This document shows, one piece after another, positions 26,209 through 35,647 of a stretch of DNA of 64,000 nt (positions are counted from its first letter, which is position 1; the number at the start of each line of letters is the position of its first letter). Origin of the DNA: Arthrobacter sp. AFG20 (lineage in GTDB: Bacteria; Actinomycetota; Actinomycetes; Actinomycetales; Micrococcaceae); assembly GCF_002892795.1 (NCBI RefSeq), contig NZ_PJMC01000005.1, positions 298,925 through 362,924 on the forward strand, given 5' to 3'. The notes beneath the pieces are model-generated. The model ran no database searches, had not been told where the DNA came from, and was given only the letters and a program-made list of their open reading frames with translations. A program made the translations under genes and the position numbers.

Positions 26209-27417
26209 TCAGAGCCTGTCCCGGAGGGTCGCCAGCCGCGCGGCGGCCTCCTCGAGGACTTCGTCGCGCTTGCAGAACGCGAACCGCAGCAGGCTGCGCG
26301 TCCGTTCCGCGCCCTCGGGGTGGCAGAACACGGGCACCGGAATCGCTGCCACGCCCACCAGCCCTGGCAGGCGCCGGGCCAGCTCCACTGAGTCCCGGAT
26401 GCCCAGCGGCGAGGTGTCCACGTTGACGAAGTAGGTGCCATCGGGCGTGAAGACGTCCAAGCCGGCTGCGCGCAGCCCCTCGCTGAGGATGTCGCGCTTT
26501 TTCCGCAGTGTGGCGGAGATGCCCTCGTAAAACTCGTCGGGCAGGGCCAGGCCGGTGGCGATGGCACTCTGGAACGGTGTGCCGGAACTGTACGTGAGGA
26601 ACTGCTTCACCGTCCGGACCGCTGCTATCAGGTGCTCCGGGCCGCTCAGCCAGCCGACCTTCCAGCCGGTGAAGGAGAACGTCTTGCCCGCCGAGGAGAT
26701 GGTGACCGTCCTGTCGCCGGCCCCCGGCAGCGTGGCCACCGGTATGTGGCGGACGCCGAAGGTGAGGTGCTCGTAAACCTCGTCGGTGATGATGATCGCG
26801 TCATGCTTCCGGGCGAGGTCGACGACGCGCTGAAGCACCTCGCGCGGGAAGACCGCACCGGTCGGGTTGTGCGGGTTGTTCAGCACTACGACTTTGGTGC
26901 GGCCGGTGAACGCCGCCTCCAGGGCTGCGGCATCGGGCAGGAAATCGGGGGCCAGCAGCGGCGCGGTGACGTGCGTGGCGCCGGACAACCCGATGATCGC
27001 GCCGTAGGAGTCGTAAAACGGCTCGAAGGTCAGGACCTCATCGCCGGGGCCGACGAGGGCCAGCAGTGACGCGGCGATTGCCTCGGTGGCACCGGTGGTG
27101 ACGATGATTTCAGTGTCCGGGTCCGGCTCCAGCCCGTAGAACCGCTTCTGGTGTTCGGACACGGCCTTCCGGAGCTGGGGGATCCCCTTACCGGGCGCGT
27201 ACTGGTTGGAGCCTTCGGCGATCGCGGCCTGCGCGGCCGCCTTAATCTCCGCGGGGCCATCCTCGTCGGGGAAACCCTGCCCCAGGTTGATTGCGCCGGT
27301 CTGCAGGGCGAGCGTGGTCATCTCCTCGAAGATCGTCACGCCCAAGGCGCCGTCGCTTGCCAGCAGGTTCGCTCCAGTAGCCGCACGCTGCCAGGGCGCC
27401 GGAAGTGTTTGTGTCAT
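26209..27417 (-). CDS. PLP-dependent class I/II aminotransferase
   Basis: 402 residues, fold-type I. Seen: INLGQGFPDEDGP, VVLNNPHNPTGAVF, TDEVYEHLTF and the PLP lysine K245 in SSAGKTFSFTGWKVGW. Closest in style to YbdL-type methionine/glutamine aminotransferases or actinobacterial N-succinyldiaminopimelate aminotransferase (DapC); substrate cannot be decided here. ATG 27417 is preceded by GGCAGGAAACC, a good ribosome-binding site, so the longer upstream open frame is not used. Confidence 0.9.
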   Translation of the reverse strand: MTQTLPAPWQRAATGANLLASDGALGVTIFEEMTTLALQTGAINLGQGFPDEDGPAEIKAAAQAAIAEGSNQYAPGKGIPQLRKAVSEHQKRFYGLEPDPDTEIIVTTGATEAIAASLLALVGPGDEVLTFEPFYDSYGAIIGLSGATHVTAPLLAPDFLPDAAALEAAFTGRTKVVVLNNPHNPTGAVFPREVLQRVVDLARKHDAIIITDEVYEHLTFGVRHIPVATLPGAGDRTVTISSAGKTFSFTGWKVGWLSGPEHLIAAVRTVKQFLTYSSGTPFQSAIATGLALPDEFYEGISATLRKKRDILSEGLRAAGLDVFTPDGTYFVNVDTSPLGIRDSVELARRLPGLVGVAAIPVPVFCHPEGAERTRSLLRFAFCKRDEVLEEAAARLATLRDRL

Positions 27418-27496
27418 GGGTTTCCTGCCTGTCTGTTCAGCCGCGGCCCCGGGGCGGGCGGTGCCCAAGTCATGGTATCCCGGCCCGGCGATACGG

Positions 27497-27502
27497 TAGG
27501 TT
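27497..27502 (+). promoter_or_regulatory. -10 element of coaD
   Basis: TAGGTT, six bases (CGGAGC), then ATG at 27509. Leaderless spacing; the GGAG within the six bases is too close to act as a Shine-Dalgarno. Confidence 0.45.
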
Positions 27503-27508
27503 CGGAGC

Positions 27509-27988
27509 ATGAGACGCGCCGTATGCCCAGGCTCCTTCGACCCCATCCACAATGGACATCTCGAGGTCATCGCCCGAGCCGCGAGCCTGTTTGATGAAGT
27601 GATCGTTGCCGTGTCCACCAACTATGCCAAGAAGTACCGGTTTCCGCTCGAGGAACGCATTGAGATGGCCAGGGAGACCCTGGCCTCCCTGCGCGGCATC
27701 GTCGTGGAACCCGTCGGAGAGGGGCTCCTGGCGGAGTACTGCCGGCAGCGCGGGGTGTCCGCCATCGTGAAGGGGCTGCGGTCGTCGTCGGACTTCGACT
27801 ACGAGCTTCCCATGGCGACGATGAACCGCCAGCTGAGCGGAGTGGAGACCGTGTTCCTTCCGGCAGAGGCGCACTACCTTCATCTGTCATCCACCCTGAT
27901 CAAGGAAGTGGCAACCCTGGGCGGGAGTGTGTCCGAGTACGTTCCCAGATCCGTGCTGAAACGGCTTCTTGCTGGCGGCGCGCCTTAG
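27509..27988 (+). CDS. coaD: phosphopantetheine adenylyltransferase (CoaD)
   Basis: 159 residues, the usual length. Adenylates 4'-phosphopantetheine in coenzyme A synthesis. Seen: PGSFDPIHNGHLEVIARA (nucleotidyltransferase HxGH motif), VKGLRSSSDFDYE and HLSSTLIKEVA (the ISSTxIR-like motif). Head-to-head with the aminotransferase, 91 bases apart. The DUF177-rpmF operon follows. Confidence 0.96.
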   Translation: MRRAVCPGSFDPIHNGHLEVIARAASLFDEVIVAVSTNYAKKYRFPLEERIEMARETLASLRGIVVEPVGEGLLAEYCRQRGVSAIVKGLRSSSDFDYELPMATMNRQLSGVETVFLPAEAHYLHLSSTLIKEVATLGGSVSEYVPRSVLKRLLAGGAP

Positions 27989-28135
27989 GCCGCCCGCCAG
28001 CCCTGAAGGGGGTAGGCTTGTCCGGTACGTTTCCGGTGCACGCCGGCCGCGTGCCCCGGCGTGGCATCCGGTTTGAGTCCGTCAGGGAGTTCAGGCTAAG
28101 ATGGTACGTCGGTCATATGTTCAACAGGAGTTCTC

Positions 28136-28684
28136 ATTAAGCGAGATGCAAGTTCGCCCTTGATGTTAGATGTCAAGGACCTCGGGCGCAGCCCGGGGAG
28201 CATGCGTACACTGACGGAACATGTACCCGCGCCGAAAGATCTCGGCGTGGCGCTCATTGGCGTTCAGGAAGGCTCGGATATCGAGCTCGACCTGAAGCTT
28301 GAGGCCGTACACGAAGGAATTCTGGTATCAGGAACCGCCCTTACCGAAGTAAAAGGTGAGTGCGGCCGATGCCTGGATCCCCTTGCGTATGACCTTGAGG
28401 TCAATGTGCAAGAACTTTTCCTCTACGAAGGCGTACTGCTTTCCGACGGGGAAGACGATGAAGAGCAACGTCGAGTCGAGCACGATCTGATCGATCTTGA
28501 GCCGGTGTTGCGGGACGCAGTCGTGACCGCGCTGCCGTTCCAGCCGGTGTGCCGGGAAGACTGCCAGGGTCTGTGTTCCGAATGCGGAGCGCGCCTGGAA
28601 GACGAGCCGGGGCACCACCACGAGGTCGTAGATCCTCGCTGGGCTGCCCTAGCTGATCTGGCTAAGCCTGACCGGCAAAATTGA
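28136..28684 (+). CDS. DUF177 (YceD) protein, probable ATT start
   Basis: About 182 residues; YceD/DUF177 family, conserved upstream of rpmF and linked to 23S rRNA accumulation in other organisms. Seen: GECGRCLDPL and C-terminal CREDCQGLCSECG, a probable metal-binding cysteine set. Start choice: AGGAG (28126-28130) lies five bases before ATT 28136, which would give an MKRDASSPLMLDVKDLG-type N-terminus; TTG 28160 or ATG 28163 have no ribosome-binding site. The frame is closed by TAA at 28097 with no ATG, GTG or TTG in between. Confidence 0.85.
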   Translation: MKRDASSPLMLDVKDLGRSPGSMRTLTEHVPAPKDLGVALIGVQEGSDIELDLKLEAVHEGILVSGTALTEVKGECGRCLDPLAYDLEVNVQELFLYEGVLLSDGEDDEEQRRVEHDLIDLEPVLRDAVVTALPFQPVCREDCQGLCSECGARLEDEPGHHHEVVDPRWAALADLAKPDRQN

Positions 28685-28720
28685 TTTGTAAGTGTTTTTC
28701 TAGAGAGAAATGAGTTAGCC

Positions 28721-28924
28721 GTGGCTGTTCCCAAGCGGAAAATGTCTCGCTCGAATACCCGCGCCCGTCGTTCCCAGTGGAAGGCAACTGCCCCCCACCT
28801 GGTGAAGACCGTCGAGAACGGCCAGGTCACCTACAGCCTGCCGCACCAGGCAAAGGTCGTCACCGACTCGGCTGGCACTGCGCTGTTCCTTGAGTACAAG
28901 GGCCGCAAGGTCGCGGACGTCTAA
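28721..28924 (+). CDS. rpmF: 50S ribosomal protein L32
   Basis: 67 residues starting (GTG) [20 protein letters not shown], diagnostic for L32. It contains no cysteine, so the four-cysteine zinc ribbon of the C+ form is absent; this is the zinc-independent type. Located between DUF177 and rnc, as in most bacteria (DUF177-rpmF). Confidence 0.96.
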   Translation: MAVPKRKMSRSNTRARRSQWKATAPHLVKTVENGQVTYSLPHQAKVVTDSAGTALFLEYKGRKVADV

Positions 28925-28945
28925 TCGGCCTCCAAGCTGATCAGG

Positions 28946-29701
28946 ATGTCTTCAACTGAAGAGCTTCTGAAGCGTCTCGGTGTCTTCATTGACGCCGGGA
29001 CGCTTCGTCTTGCTCTGACACACCGTTCGTACGCCTACGAAAACGGCGGCATACCCACCAACGAGCGCCTCGAGTTCCTGGGCGACTCCATCCTGGGCTT
29101 TTCCGTCACCGATGCGCTGTACCGCGACAACCCGACGCTCCCCGAGGGTGACCTGGCCAAACGCCGGTCGGCCGTGGTGAGCACGCGTGCCCTCGCCGGC
29201 ATCGGTCGCAGCCTGGGCATCGGAGATTACATTTACCTCGGCCAAGGGGAGAAGCTCACCGAAGGCAAGAATAAGGCCTCGATTCTGGCCGACACCATGG
29301 AAGCACTCATTGGTGCCACCTACGTGTCCAACGACATCGAGACCGCCCGCCAGCTGGTGATGCGCCTCATCGGACCGCTGCTGAAGGATGCCGCCGCCCT
29401 CGGCGCCGGCACCGACTGGAAAACCAGCATCCAGGAGCTGGCCGCGGGACGGCAGCTGGGCAGCATCTACTACGCCGTCGAGGGCTCGGGCCCGGATCAC
29501 GCGCGCACCTTCGTCGCAGTCCTCCAGATCGGCGGAACCGCCTATGGAAAGGGCTCCGGCCATTCCAAGAAGGAAGCCGAGCAGGAAGCTGCGGCAGATG
29601 CCTGGCGGAAGCTCTCAGGTGCGGAGGCTAAGGTCTCTGGCGCGGAGTCTGCGCCGGCGGACGCCTCAGCTGCCCCGTCGGAATCGGCTGCGGGCAGCTA
29701 A
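28946..29701 (+). CDS. rnc: ribonuclease III
   Basis: 251 residues. Double-strand-specific endonuclease for rRNA and mRNA processing. N-terminal endonuclease domain with signature ERLEFLGDSILGF (E43, D47 metal ligands) and DTMEALIGA; C-terminal double-stranded RNA-binding domain ending GKGSGHSKKEAEQEAA; then an Ala/Ser-rich disordered tail. mutM begins six bases downstream. Confidence 0.96.
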   Translation: MSSTEELLKRLGVFIDAGTLRLALTHRSYAYENGGIPTNERLEFLGDSILGFSVTDALYRDNPTLPEGDLAKRRSAVVSTRALAGIGRSLGIGDYIYLGQGEKLTEGKNKASILADTMEALIGATYVSNDIETARQLVMRLIGPLLKDAAALGAGTDWKTSIQELAAGRQLGSIYYAVEGSGPDHARTFVAVLQIGGTAYGKGSGHSKKEAEQEAAADAWRKLSGAEAKVSGAESAPADASAAPSESAAGS

Positions 29702-29707
29702 GCCCCC

Positions 29708-30679
29708 GTGCCTGAACTGCCCGAAGTCGAGGTGGTCCGCCGCGGCCTGGTCAACTGGGTGCGCGGCCGGACCATCACCGGCGTCGGCGTGCTTGACCCG
29801 AGGTCCGTGCGCCGGCATGCCTTGGGACCCGAGGATTTCGTCGGGAATCTTGAAGGGGCCACAGTCCTCGACGTCGTCCGCCGCGGCAAGTTCCTCTGGA
29901 TGCCACTGCAGGAGGACGGCGCGCCGCGCATTGATACAGATGCCAGCGGTTCAGGGCTGCCGGCCGTCGCGCTCATGGCCCACCTCGGCATGAGCGGGCA
30001 GCTCCTGATGCAGGACAGCTCCGTTCCGGATGAGAAACACCTGAAAATCCGCCTGCGGCTGAGCCCGGAGGGAACCATGCCGGAGCAGCTGCGGTTCGTG
30101 GACCAGCGGATCTTCGGCGGCCTTTTCGTCACCACGCTCGTTCCCACGGACGACGGCGGGCCCGGCGGGCTCGCGGAGGACCCGGCGCCGGTCATCGCCG
30201 AGGAAGCCTCGCACATCGCGCGTGACCCCCTGGATCCGCATTTTTCATTCGACACTTTCTACCGCCGTCTCCGGAAGCGGAAGACCGGGCTAAAACGCGC
30301 ACTGCTGGACCAGGGGCTTGTTTCCGGGATCGGCAACATCTACGCCGACGAGGCCCTGTGGCGGGCCAGGCTGCACTATGCGCGGCCCACCGACACCCTC
30401 CGGCGGGCCGACGCCGAGCGCGTTATCGCCGCTGCCCGCGACGTGATGTCCGATGCCCTGGCCGCCGGCGGCACCAGCTTCGACTCCCTGTACGTCAACG
30501 TCAATGGCGCGTCCGGTTACTTCGAGCGGTCCCTCAACGCCTACGGCAGGGAGGGGGAGGAATGCCGGCGCTGCGCGGCTGCCGGCATCGTCAGCATCAT
30601 GAAGCGTGAGACGTTCATGAACCGGTCCTCGTACACTTGCCCTGTCTGCCAGCCGCGGCCGCGCAACGGCCGCTGGTGA
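29708..30679 (+). CDS. mutM: formamidopyrimidine-DNA glycosylase (MutM/Fpg)
   Basis: 323 residues, slightly long. Removes 8-oxoguanine and nicks the abasic site. Seen: [13 protein letters not shown] (catalytic P and E after Met removal), HLGMSGQLL, and the C-terminal zinc finger [18 protein letters not shown]...CPVC with its helix-two-turn-helix before it. An acidic/Gly insert lies around [16 protein letters not shown] start. Part of rnc-mutM-smc-ftsY, a conserved actinobacterial order. Confidence 0.96.
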   Translation: MPELPEVEVVRRGLVNWVRGRTITGVGVLDPRSVRRHALGPEDFVGNLEGATVLDVVRRGKFLWMPLQEDGAPRIDTDASGSGLPAVALMAHLGMSGQLLMQDSSVPDEKHLKIRLRLSPEGTMPEQLRFVDQRIFGGLFVTTLVPTDDGGPGGLAEDPAPVIAEEASHIARDPLDPHFSFDTFYRRLRKRKTGLKRALLDQGLVSGIGNIYADEALWRARLHYARPTDTLRRADAERVIAAARDVMSDALAAGGTSFDSLYVNVNGASGYFERSLNAYGREGEECRRCAAAGIVSIMKRETFMNRSSYTCPVCQPRPRNGRW

Positions 30680-30740
30680 CAATTGCCACCCTGGTCGGAG
30701 GGTCCGGAAGGCCGGAAATCCGGGGATCCCGGCCCGTTTG

Positions 30741-30756
30741 CCACTAGATTTAGTGG
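30741..30756 (+). promoter_or_regulatory. dyad overlapping a possible smc -10
   Basis: CCACTA-GATT-TAGTGG is a perfect 6-bp inverted repeat; TAGATT inside it (30745-30750) could be the -10 of an smc promoter, giving a leader of about 44 bases. Confidence 0.3.
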
Positions 30757-30800
30757 AGGACAAGCAGCCGCTGCCGCCACCTATGGAGATCTGAAATACC

Positions 30801-33800
30801 TTGCACCTCAAAAGTCTGACCGTCCGGGGCTTCAAGTCGTTTGCGTCGGCAACGACGTTCGACTTTGAGCCCGGCGTCACGGCAGTTGTCGGGCCCAATG
30901 GCTCGGGCAAGTCCAACGTGGTGGACGCCCTCGCCTGGGTCATGGGGGAGCAGGGCGCCAAAACCCTCCGCGGCGGCAAGATGGAGGACGTCATCTTTGC
31001 CGGCACGTCCGGCCGCCCGCCCCTGGGCCGCGCGCACGTCTCGCTCACCATCGACAACGCCGACGGTGCCCTGCCGATCGAGTACAGCGAAGTCACCATC
31101 TCGCGCACGCTCTTCCGCACCGGCGGTTCCGAGTACGCCATCAACGGCTCAGCGTGCCGGCTCCTGGACATTCAGGAACTCCTCTCCGACTCCGGACTCG
31201 GCCGCGAGATGCACGTCATCGTGGGGCAGGGGCAGCTGGACCGGGTGCTGCACGCCACTCCCGAGGACCGCAGGGGCTTCATCGAAGAAGCCGCCGGCAT
31301 CCTCAAACACCGGCGGCGCAAGGAGAAGACCGTCCGCAAGCTGGAGGCGATGCAGGCCAATCTTCAGCGGCTCAGCGACCTGACCGGGGAAATCCGCCGG
31401 CAGCTCACGCCGCTGGGCAAGCAGGCAGAGGTGGCGCGGCGCGCGCAAACCGTCCAGTTCGAGGTCCGCGACGCCCGCGCCAGGCTGCTGGCAGATGACC
31501 TGGTCCAGCTTCAGAACACCCTTGCGCAGGACATTGCCGACGAGTCGGCGCTCAAGGCGCGGCGCGGCGTCGTCGAATCCCAGCTTGAGGAGGGCCGCCG
31601 GCGGCAGGCGTCACTGGAGCAGCTCGCCGCGGAGGCGACGCCCCGGCTGAACGCCGCCCGGGACACGTGGTACCAGCTGTCCGCGGGACGGGAGCGGCTG
31701 CGCTCCCTCGCATCCCTGGCTCAGGAACGCTGCCGCCTGCTGGGCTCCGCAGAGCCGGCGCCGGAGCCGGGCCGGGACCCGGACCAGCTGGAGCGGCAGG
31801 CCGCACGGGTCCGCGGCGAGCAGGCGGATCTGGAGCAGGACATCCTCGCTGGACGCGCCGCGCTGGAGGCCGCCACCGCCGCCAAGTCAGCGGCCGAGGA
31901 TGCCGCCGCAGCCGAGGAGAAGCGGCTCACCGCTGCGCTGCGCGCCGCCGCAGACCGGCGTGAGGGCCTGGCGCGCCTGGCCGGCCAGGTGGGGGCGGCG
32001 CGCTCAAAGGTGGAATCTGCCCAGGCCGAAGTCGGCAGGCTGCGCGAATCCCTGGCCGCCGGCGATGAGCGCCGGCGGCATGCCCAGTCCGAGTTCACGG
32101 CGCTGGAATCGCAGGTGGCGGGCGTCGAGGACGGCGAGGAAACCCTTGATGCCGAATACGAGGACGCCAGCGCTGCCCTCGACGAAATCCTCGCGGAGAT
32201 CGATTCCCTGAAAGGAACCGAGCGCGACGCCGTCCGCGAACGGGACGCGCTGAGGGCGCGGCACGAGGCCCTTCAGTTGGGACTCAACCGCAAGGACGGC
32301 TCCGAGCATGTCCTCGGTGCCGGCGTGGCTGGCACCGTCGGCCCGCTGGCCAGGGCACTGACCGTTGAACCGGGCTATGAGGCAGCCGTCGCTGCAGCCC
32401 TGGGCAGCGCTTCGGATGCCATCGTGGTGCGGGACGCCGGAACGGCAGCAGAACTGGTCCGCCTCCTCAGGGAGGACGACGCCGGCCGCGCGACGCTGCT
32501 GCTCGAGGCCGCGGCACCTCCCGCAGGAGCGCCCGCTGCCGCAGGAAAACCGGCTGCAGGAAGCGGTGCCCTGCCAGCCGGGGCCCGTCCGGCGGCGGAC
32601 CTGGTAACGGCCTCCGGAACCACGGCGGCGGCCGTGCAGACGCTGCTCGCTGCCACCGCCGTCGTCGACGATCATGACACGGCGGCGGACCTGGTGGCCG
32701 GTCGTCCCGACCTTACCGCCGTGACGCTGGCAGGCGACGTGTTCACCGCCTGGACCGTCACCGGCGGTTCCGCGAAGGCGCCCTCGCTGCTTGAGGTGCA
32801 GGCCGCCGTCGACGACGCAGCGTCCCGCCTGGCGGCGGTCACCGCCGGGCTGGAACAGGGCCGCTTTGCCCTTGCTGCCGCCGAGGCCCGGCGCGCCGAG
32901 GCGCAGGAACGCGCGGACGCCGCGCTGGAGCGCCTGCATGAATCGGATGCCCGGCTGGCAGCGGTGGCCGAACGTCTGGGCCACCTCAACTCGGTCTTGC
33001 GCAGCGCCGTCGGCGAAAGCGAACGGCTCGCCGCGTCGCTGGCCCGTGCGGAGGCGAACATCGTGGCCGAGCAGGAGGCGCTGACGGCGGTGGCAGCCCG
33101 GCTGGCGGCTGCCCAGGACGCGCCCGCCGAGGAGGAACCGTCCACGGAACAGCGGGACGCGCTGGCTTTGGCTGCATCCCAGGCGCGGTCGGCCGAAATG
33201 GAGGCCCGGCTGTCCCTGCGCAGCCGGGAGGAGCAGCTCACGGCCATCAGCAACCGGGCCGCCTCGCTGGAACGCGCGGCGGCCTCGGAACGCCGGGCGC
33301 GGGAACAGGCCGCCGAACGGGCCCGCCGCCGAAGGATCCAGGCCAAGCGGGCGGCGGCGGTCTCGGCCGCGGCGGAGCACCTGATCCGGTTCAGCGACGT
33401 TTCCGTTGAGCTGGCCGGGCGGGAGCGGGACCTCGCCGAGCAGGTCCGGGAGCAGCGGGACCGGGAACTGGCCAGCATCCGCACGGCCAACGACGCGCTG
33501 GCCCGCGAACTGGCGGAGCTGACCGACTCCGTGCACCGCGACGAGCTGGCCCGTGCCCAGCAGCGGCTCCGAATCGAGGCGCTGGAAACGAAGTCGGTGG
33601 AGGAGTTGGGGCTGACGGCGGACCAGCTCGTGGCGGACTACGGTCCGGACCAGCCGGTGCCCCTGCCCGCCGCCGCTTCCACGGACAAGTGGGCGGCGCT
33701 GCGGGCACCCGTTGATACTGAGGGCCAGCCGGTGGTGGAGGGCGTGCCGTTCGTCCGCGAGGACCAGGAAAAGCGGCTCCGCAAGGCGGAACGGGACTTG

Positions 33801-34409
33801 TCATCGCTGGGCAAGGTCAACCCCCTGGCGCTGGAGGAGTTCGCTGCGCTGGAGGAACGCCACCAGTTCCTCAGCACCCAACTGCAGGACCTCAAAGCCA
33901 GCCGCAAGGACTTGCAGGACATCATCAAGGAAGTCGATGACCGCGTGCAGAAGGTCTTCGCGGAGGCCTTCGCGGACACCTCGGCCCAGTTCGTGCGGGT
34001 CTTCGGCCGGCTCTTCCCGGGCGGCGAGGGAAGGCTGGTCCTGACCGACCCCTCGGACATGCTCACCACGGGCATCGAGGTCGAGGCCAGGCCCGCGGGC
34101 AAGAAAATCAAGCGGCTGTCCCTGCTCTCCGGCGGCGAAAGGTCGCTCACCGCGGTGGCCCTGCTCGTGGCCATCTTCAAGGCCCGGCCCTCGCCGTTCT
34201 ACGTCATGGACGAGGTCGAAGCGGCCCTCGATGACACCAACCTGGGCCGGCTTATTACGATCTTCGAAGAACTCCGCGAATCCAGCCAGCTGATCGTGAT
34301 CACCCACCAGAAGCGGACCATGGAGGTGGCCGACGCGCTCTACGGTGTGACCATGCGGGGCGACGGCGTATCCACCGTCATCAGCCAGCGGCTGGGAGCG
34401 GACGTTTAG
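30801..34409 (+). CDS. smc: chromosome segregation protein SMC
   Basis: 1202 residues. Structural maintenance of chromosomes ATPase, which loops and compacts DNA with ScpAB. Walker A GPNGSGKSN (31-39); two long coiled coils rich in A, E, R; hinge around residues 500-660, with an Ala/Pro/Gly-rich insert (PAAAGKPAAGSGALPAG); signature SGGERSLTAVAL (from S1110); Walker B MDEVEAALDD (D1137-E1138). TTG start at 30801, with GGAGAT about 12 bases upstream; no better start is in frame. Confidence 0.96.
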   Translation: MHLKSLTVRGFKSFASATTFDFEPGVTAVVGPNGSGKSNVVDALAWVMGEQGAKTLRGGKMEDVIFAGTSGRPPLGRAHVSLTIDNADGALPIEYSEVTISRTLFRTGGSEYAINGSACRLLDIQELLSDSGLGREMHVIVGQGQLDRVLHATPEDRRGFIEEAAGILKHRRRKEKTVRKLEAMQANLQRLSDLTGEIRRQLTPLGKQAEVARRAQTVQFEVRDARARLLADDLVQLQNTLAQDIADESALKARRGVVESQLEEGRRRQASLEQLAAEATPRLNAARDTWYQLSAGRERLRSLASLAQERCRLLGSAEPAPEPGRDPDQLERQAARVRGEQADLEQDILAGRAALEAATAAKSAAEDAAAAEEKRLTAALRAAADRREGLARLAGQVGAARSKVESAQAEVGRLRESLAAGDERRRHAQSEFTALESQVAGVEDGEETLDAEYEDASAALDEILAEIDSLKGTERDAVRERDALRARHEALQLGLNRKDGSEHVLGAGVAGTVGPLARALTVEPGYEAAVAAALGSASDAIVVRDAGTAAELVRLLREDDAGRATLLLEAAAPPAGAPAAAGKPAAGSGALPAGARPAADLVTASGTTAAAVQTLLAATAVVDDHDTAADLVAGRPDLTAVTLAGDVFTAWTVTGGSAKAPSLLEVQAAVDDAASRLAAVTAGLEQGRFALAAAEARRAEAQERADAALERLHESDARLAAVAERLGHLNSVLRSAVGESERLAASLARAEANIVAEQEALTAVAARLAAAQDAPAEEEPSTEQRDALALAASQARSAEMEARLSLRSREEQLTAISNRAASLERAAASERRAREQAAERARRRRIQAKRAAAVSAAAEHLIRFSDVSVELAGRERDLAEQVREQRDRELASIRTANDALARELAELTDSVHRDELARAQQRLRIEALETKSVEELGLTADQLVADYGPDQPVPLPAAASTDKWAALRAPVDTEGQPVVEGVPFVREDQEKRLRKAERDLSSLGKVNPLALEEFAALEERHQFLSTQLQDLKASRKDLQDIIKEVDDRVQKVFAEAFADTSAQFVRVFGRLFPGGEGRLVLTDPSDMLTTGIEVEARPAGKKIKRLSLLSGGERSLTAVALLVAIFKARPSPFYVMDEVEAALDDTNLGRLITIFEELRESSQLIVITHQKRTMEVADALYGVTMRGDGVSTVISQRLGADV

Positions 34410-34426
34410 GGACCTGTGGCTTGTGA

Positions 34427-34432
34427 GAAGCT
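34427..34432 (+). promoter_or_regulatory. possible -10 element of ftsY
   Basis: GAAGCT lies exactly six bases before the GTG of ftsY, with A at position 2 and T at position 6 as in the other leaderless promoters here. First base is atypical. Confidence 0.3.
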
Positions 34433-34438
34433 AGGGGT

Positions 34439-35647
34439 GTGAATGACATCATCCCCATTCTTCTGCCCATTCTTGCTGCCCTCGTAGTTATCGGCGGGCT
34501 GGTCCCGGTGCTGATGAAGGCCCGGAAATCCCGCACACAATACCTCGGCACCCGGGACGCCAACGACCCCGTTGAGCCGCGCGGAGGCGGAGGGACACTC
34601 CTCGAGGACGGCCCGGCTGCGCCCGCTGATCGTCAGGCGCTGGACGCCGTCGACCTTGAAGGGCTGGAAACCGAGGTCCCGGACGACGCCGCTGGCCTGG
34701 AAACCATCCCGGTGGAGACGCCGCTGCCCGTGGAGGGGCGGCTCAACCGCCTCCGGGAGCGCCTGGTCAAGTCCAACAACGTGCTCGGCAAGGGCCTGCT
34801 GGCACTGCTCTCCAGCGACAAGATCGACGAGGACGTCTGGGATGAGGTGGAGGAAACGCTGCTCCTGGCCGACCTCGGCACTGAACCGACCATGCAGCTT
34901 GTGGATGCGCTCCGCGAACGCGTGAAGGTCCTGGGCACGCGCGACCCCGAGCACGTCAAGGCGCTGCTCCGCGAAGAGCTCATCAAAATCGTGGACCCTT
35001 CCATGGACCGGAGCCTGCGGGTAGACCGGCACGCGGACAGGCCGGCCGTCGTGATGGTGGTGGGCGTTAACGGCGTCGGCAAGACCACCACAGTGGGCAA
35101 GCTGGCCCGCGTGCTCGTCGCGGAGGATAAGGACGTCATCCTCGGCGCGGCGGACACCTTCCGCGCCGCCGCGGCAGAGCAGCTGGCCACCTGGGGACAG
35201 CGCGTTGGCGTTCCCACCGTGAAATCCGACATCGACGGCGCGGACCCGGCATCCGTGGCGTACGAGGCCGTCAAGGCCGGCATCGACCAGGAAGTCGACG
35301 TCGTCATGATCGACACCGCCGGCCGCCTGCAGAACAAGGTCGGCCTGATGGACGAGCTTGGCAAGGTCAAGCGCGTCGTGGAGAAGCTGGCAGAGGTGGA
35401 CGAGGTCCTCCTGGTTCTGGATGCCACCACCGGCCAGAACGGGCTCAACCAGGCACGGGTCTTCGCCGAGGTTGTCAACATCACCGGCATCGTGCTGACC
35501 AAACTCGACGGAACCGCGAAGGGCGGCATCGTCGTCGCCATCCAGAAGAGCCTCGGAGTGCCCGTGAAGCTCATCGGCCTCGGCGAGGGCGCGGACGACC
35601 TCGCGCCGTTCGAGACCGAGGCTTTCGTCGACGCCCTCCTGAACTAA
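34439..35647 (+). CDS. ftsY: signal recognition particle receptor FtsY
   Basis: 402 residues. SRP receptor GTPase that docks ribosome-Ffh complexes at the membrane. N-terminal hydrophobic anchor (IIPILLPILAALVVIGGLVPVL, residues about 4-25), an acidic linker, then NG domain with G1 GVNGVGKTT (209-217), DTFRAAAAEQL, DTAGRL and TKLDGTAKGG. A built-in transmembrane anchor is usual in actinobacteria. Its TAA overlaps the stop of the convergent MFS gene by two bases. Confidence 0.96.
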   Translation: MNDIIPILLPILAALVVIGGLVPVLMKARKSRTQYLGTRDANDPVEPRGGGGTLLEDGPAAPADRQALDAVDLEGLETEVPDDAAGLETIPVETPLPVEGRLNRLRERLVKSNNVLGKGLLALLSSDKIDEDVWDEVEETLLLADLGTEPTMQLVDALRERVKVLGTRDPEHVKALLREELIKIVDPSMDRSLRVDRHADRPAVVMVVGVNGVGKTTTVGKLARVLVAEDKDVILGAADTFRAAAAEQLATWGQRVGVPTVKSDIDGADPASVAYEAVKAGIDQEVDVVMIDTAGRLQNKVGLMDELGKVKRVVEKLAEVDEVLLVLDATTGQNGLNQARVFAEVVNITGIVLTKLDGTAKGGIVVAIQKSLGVPVKLIGLGEGADDLAPFETEAFVDALLN

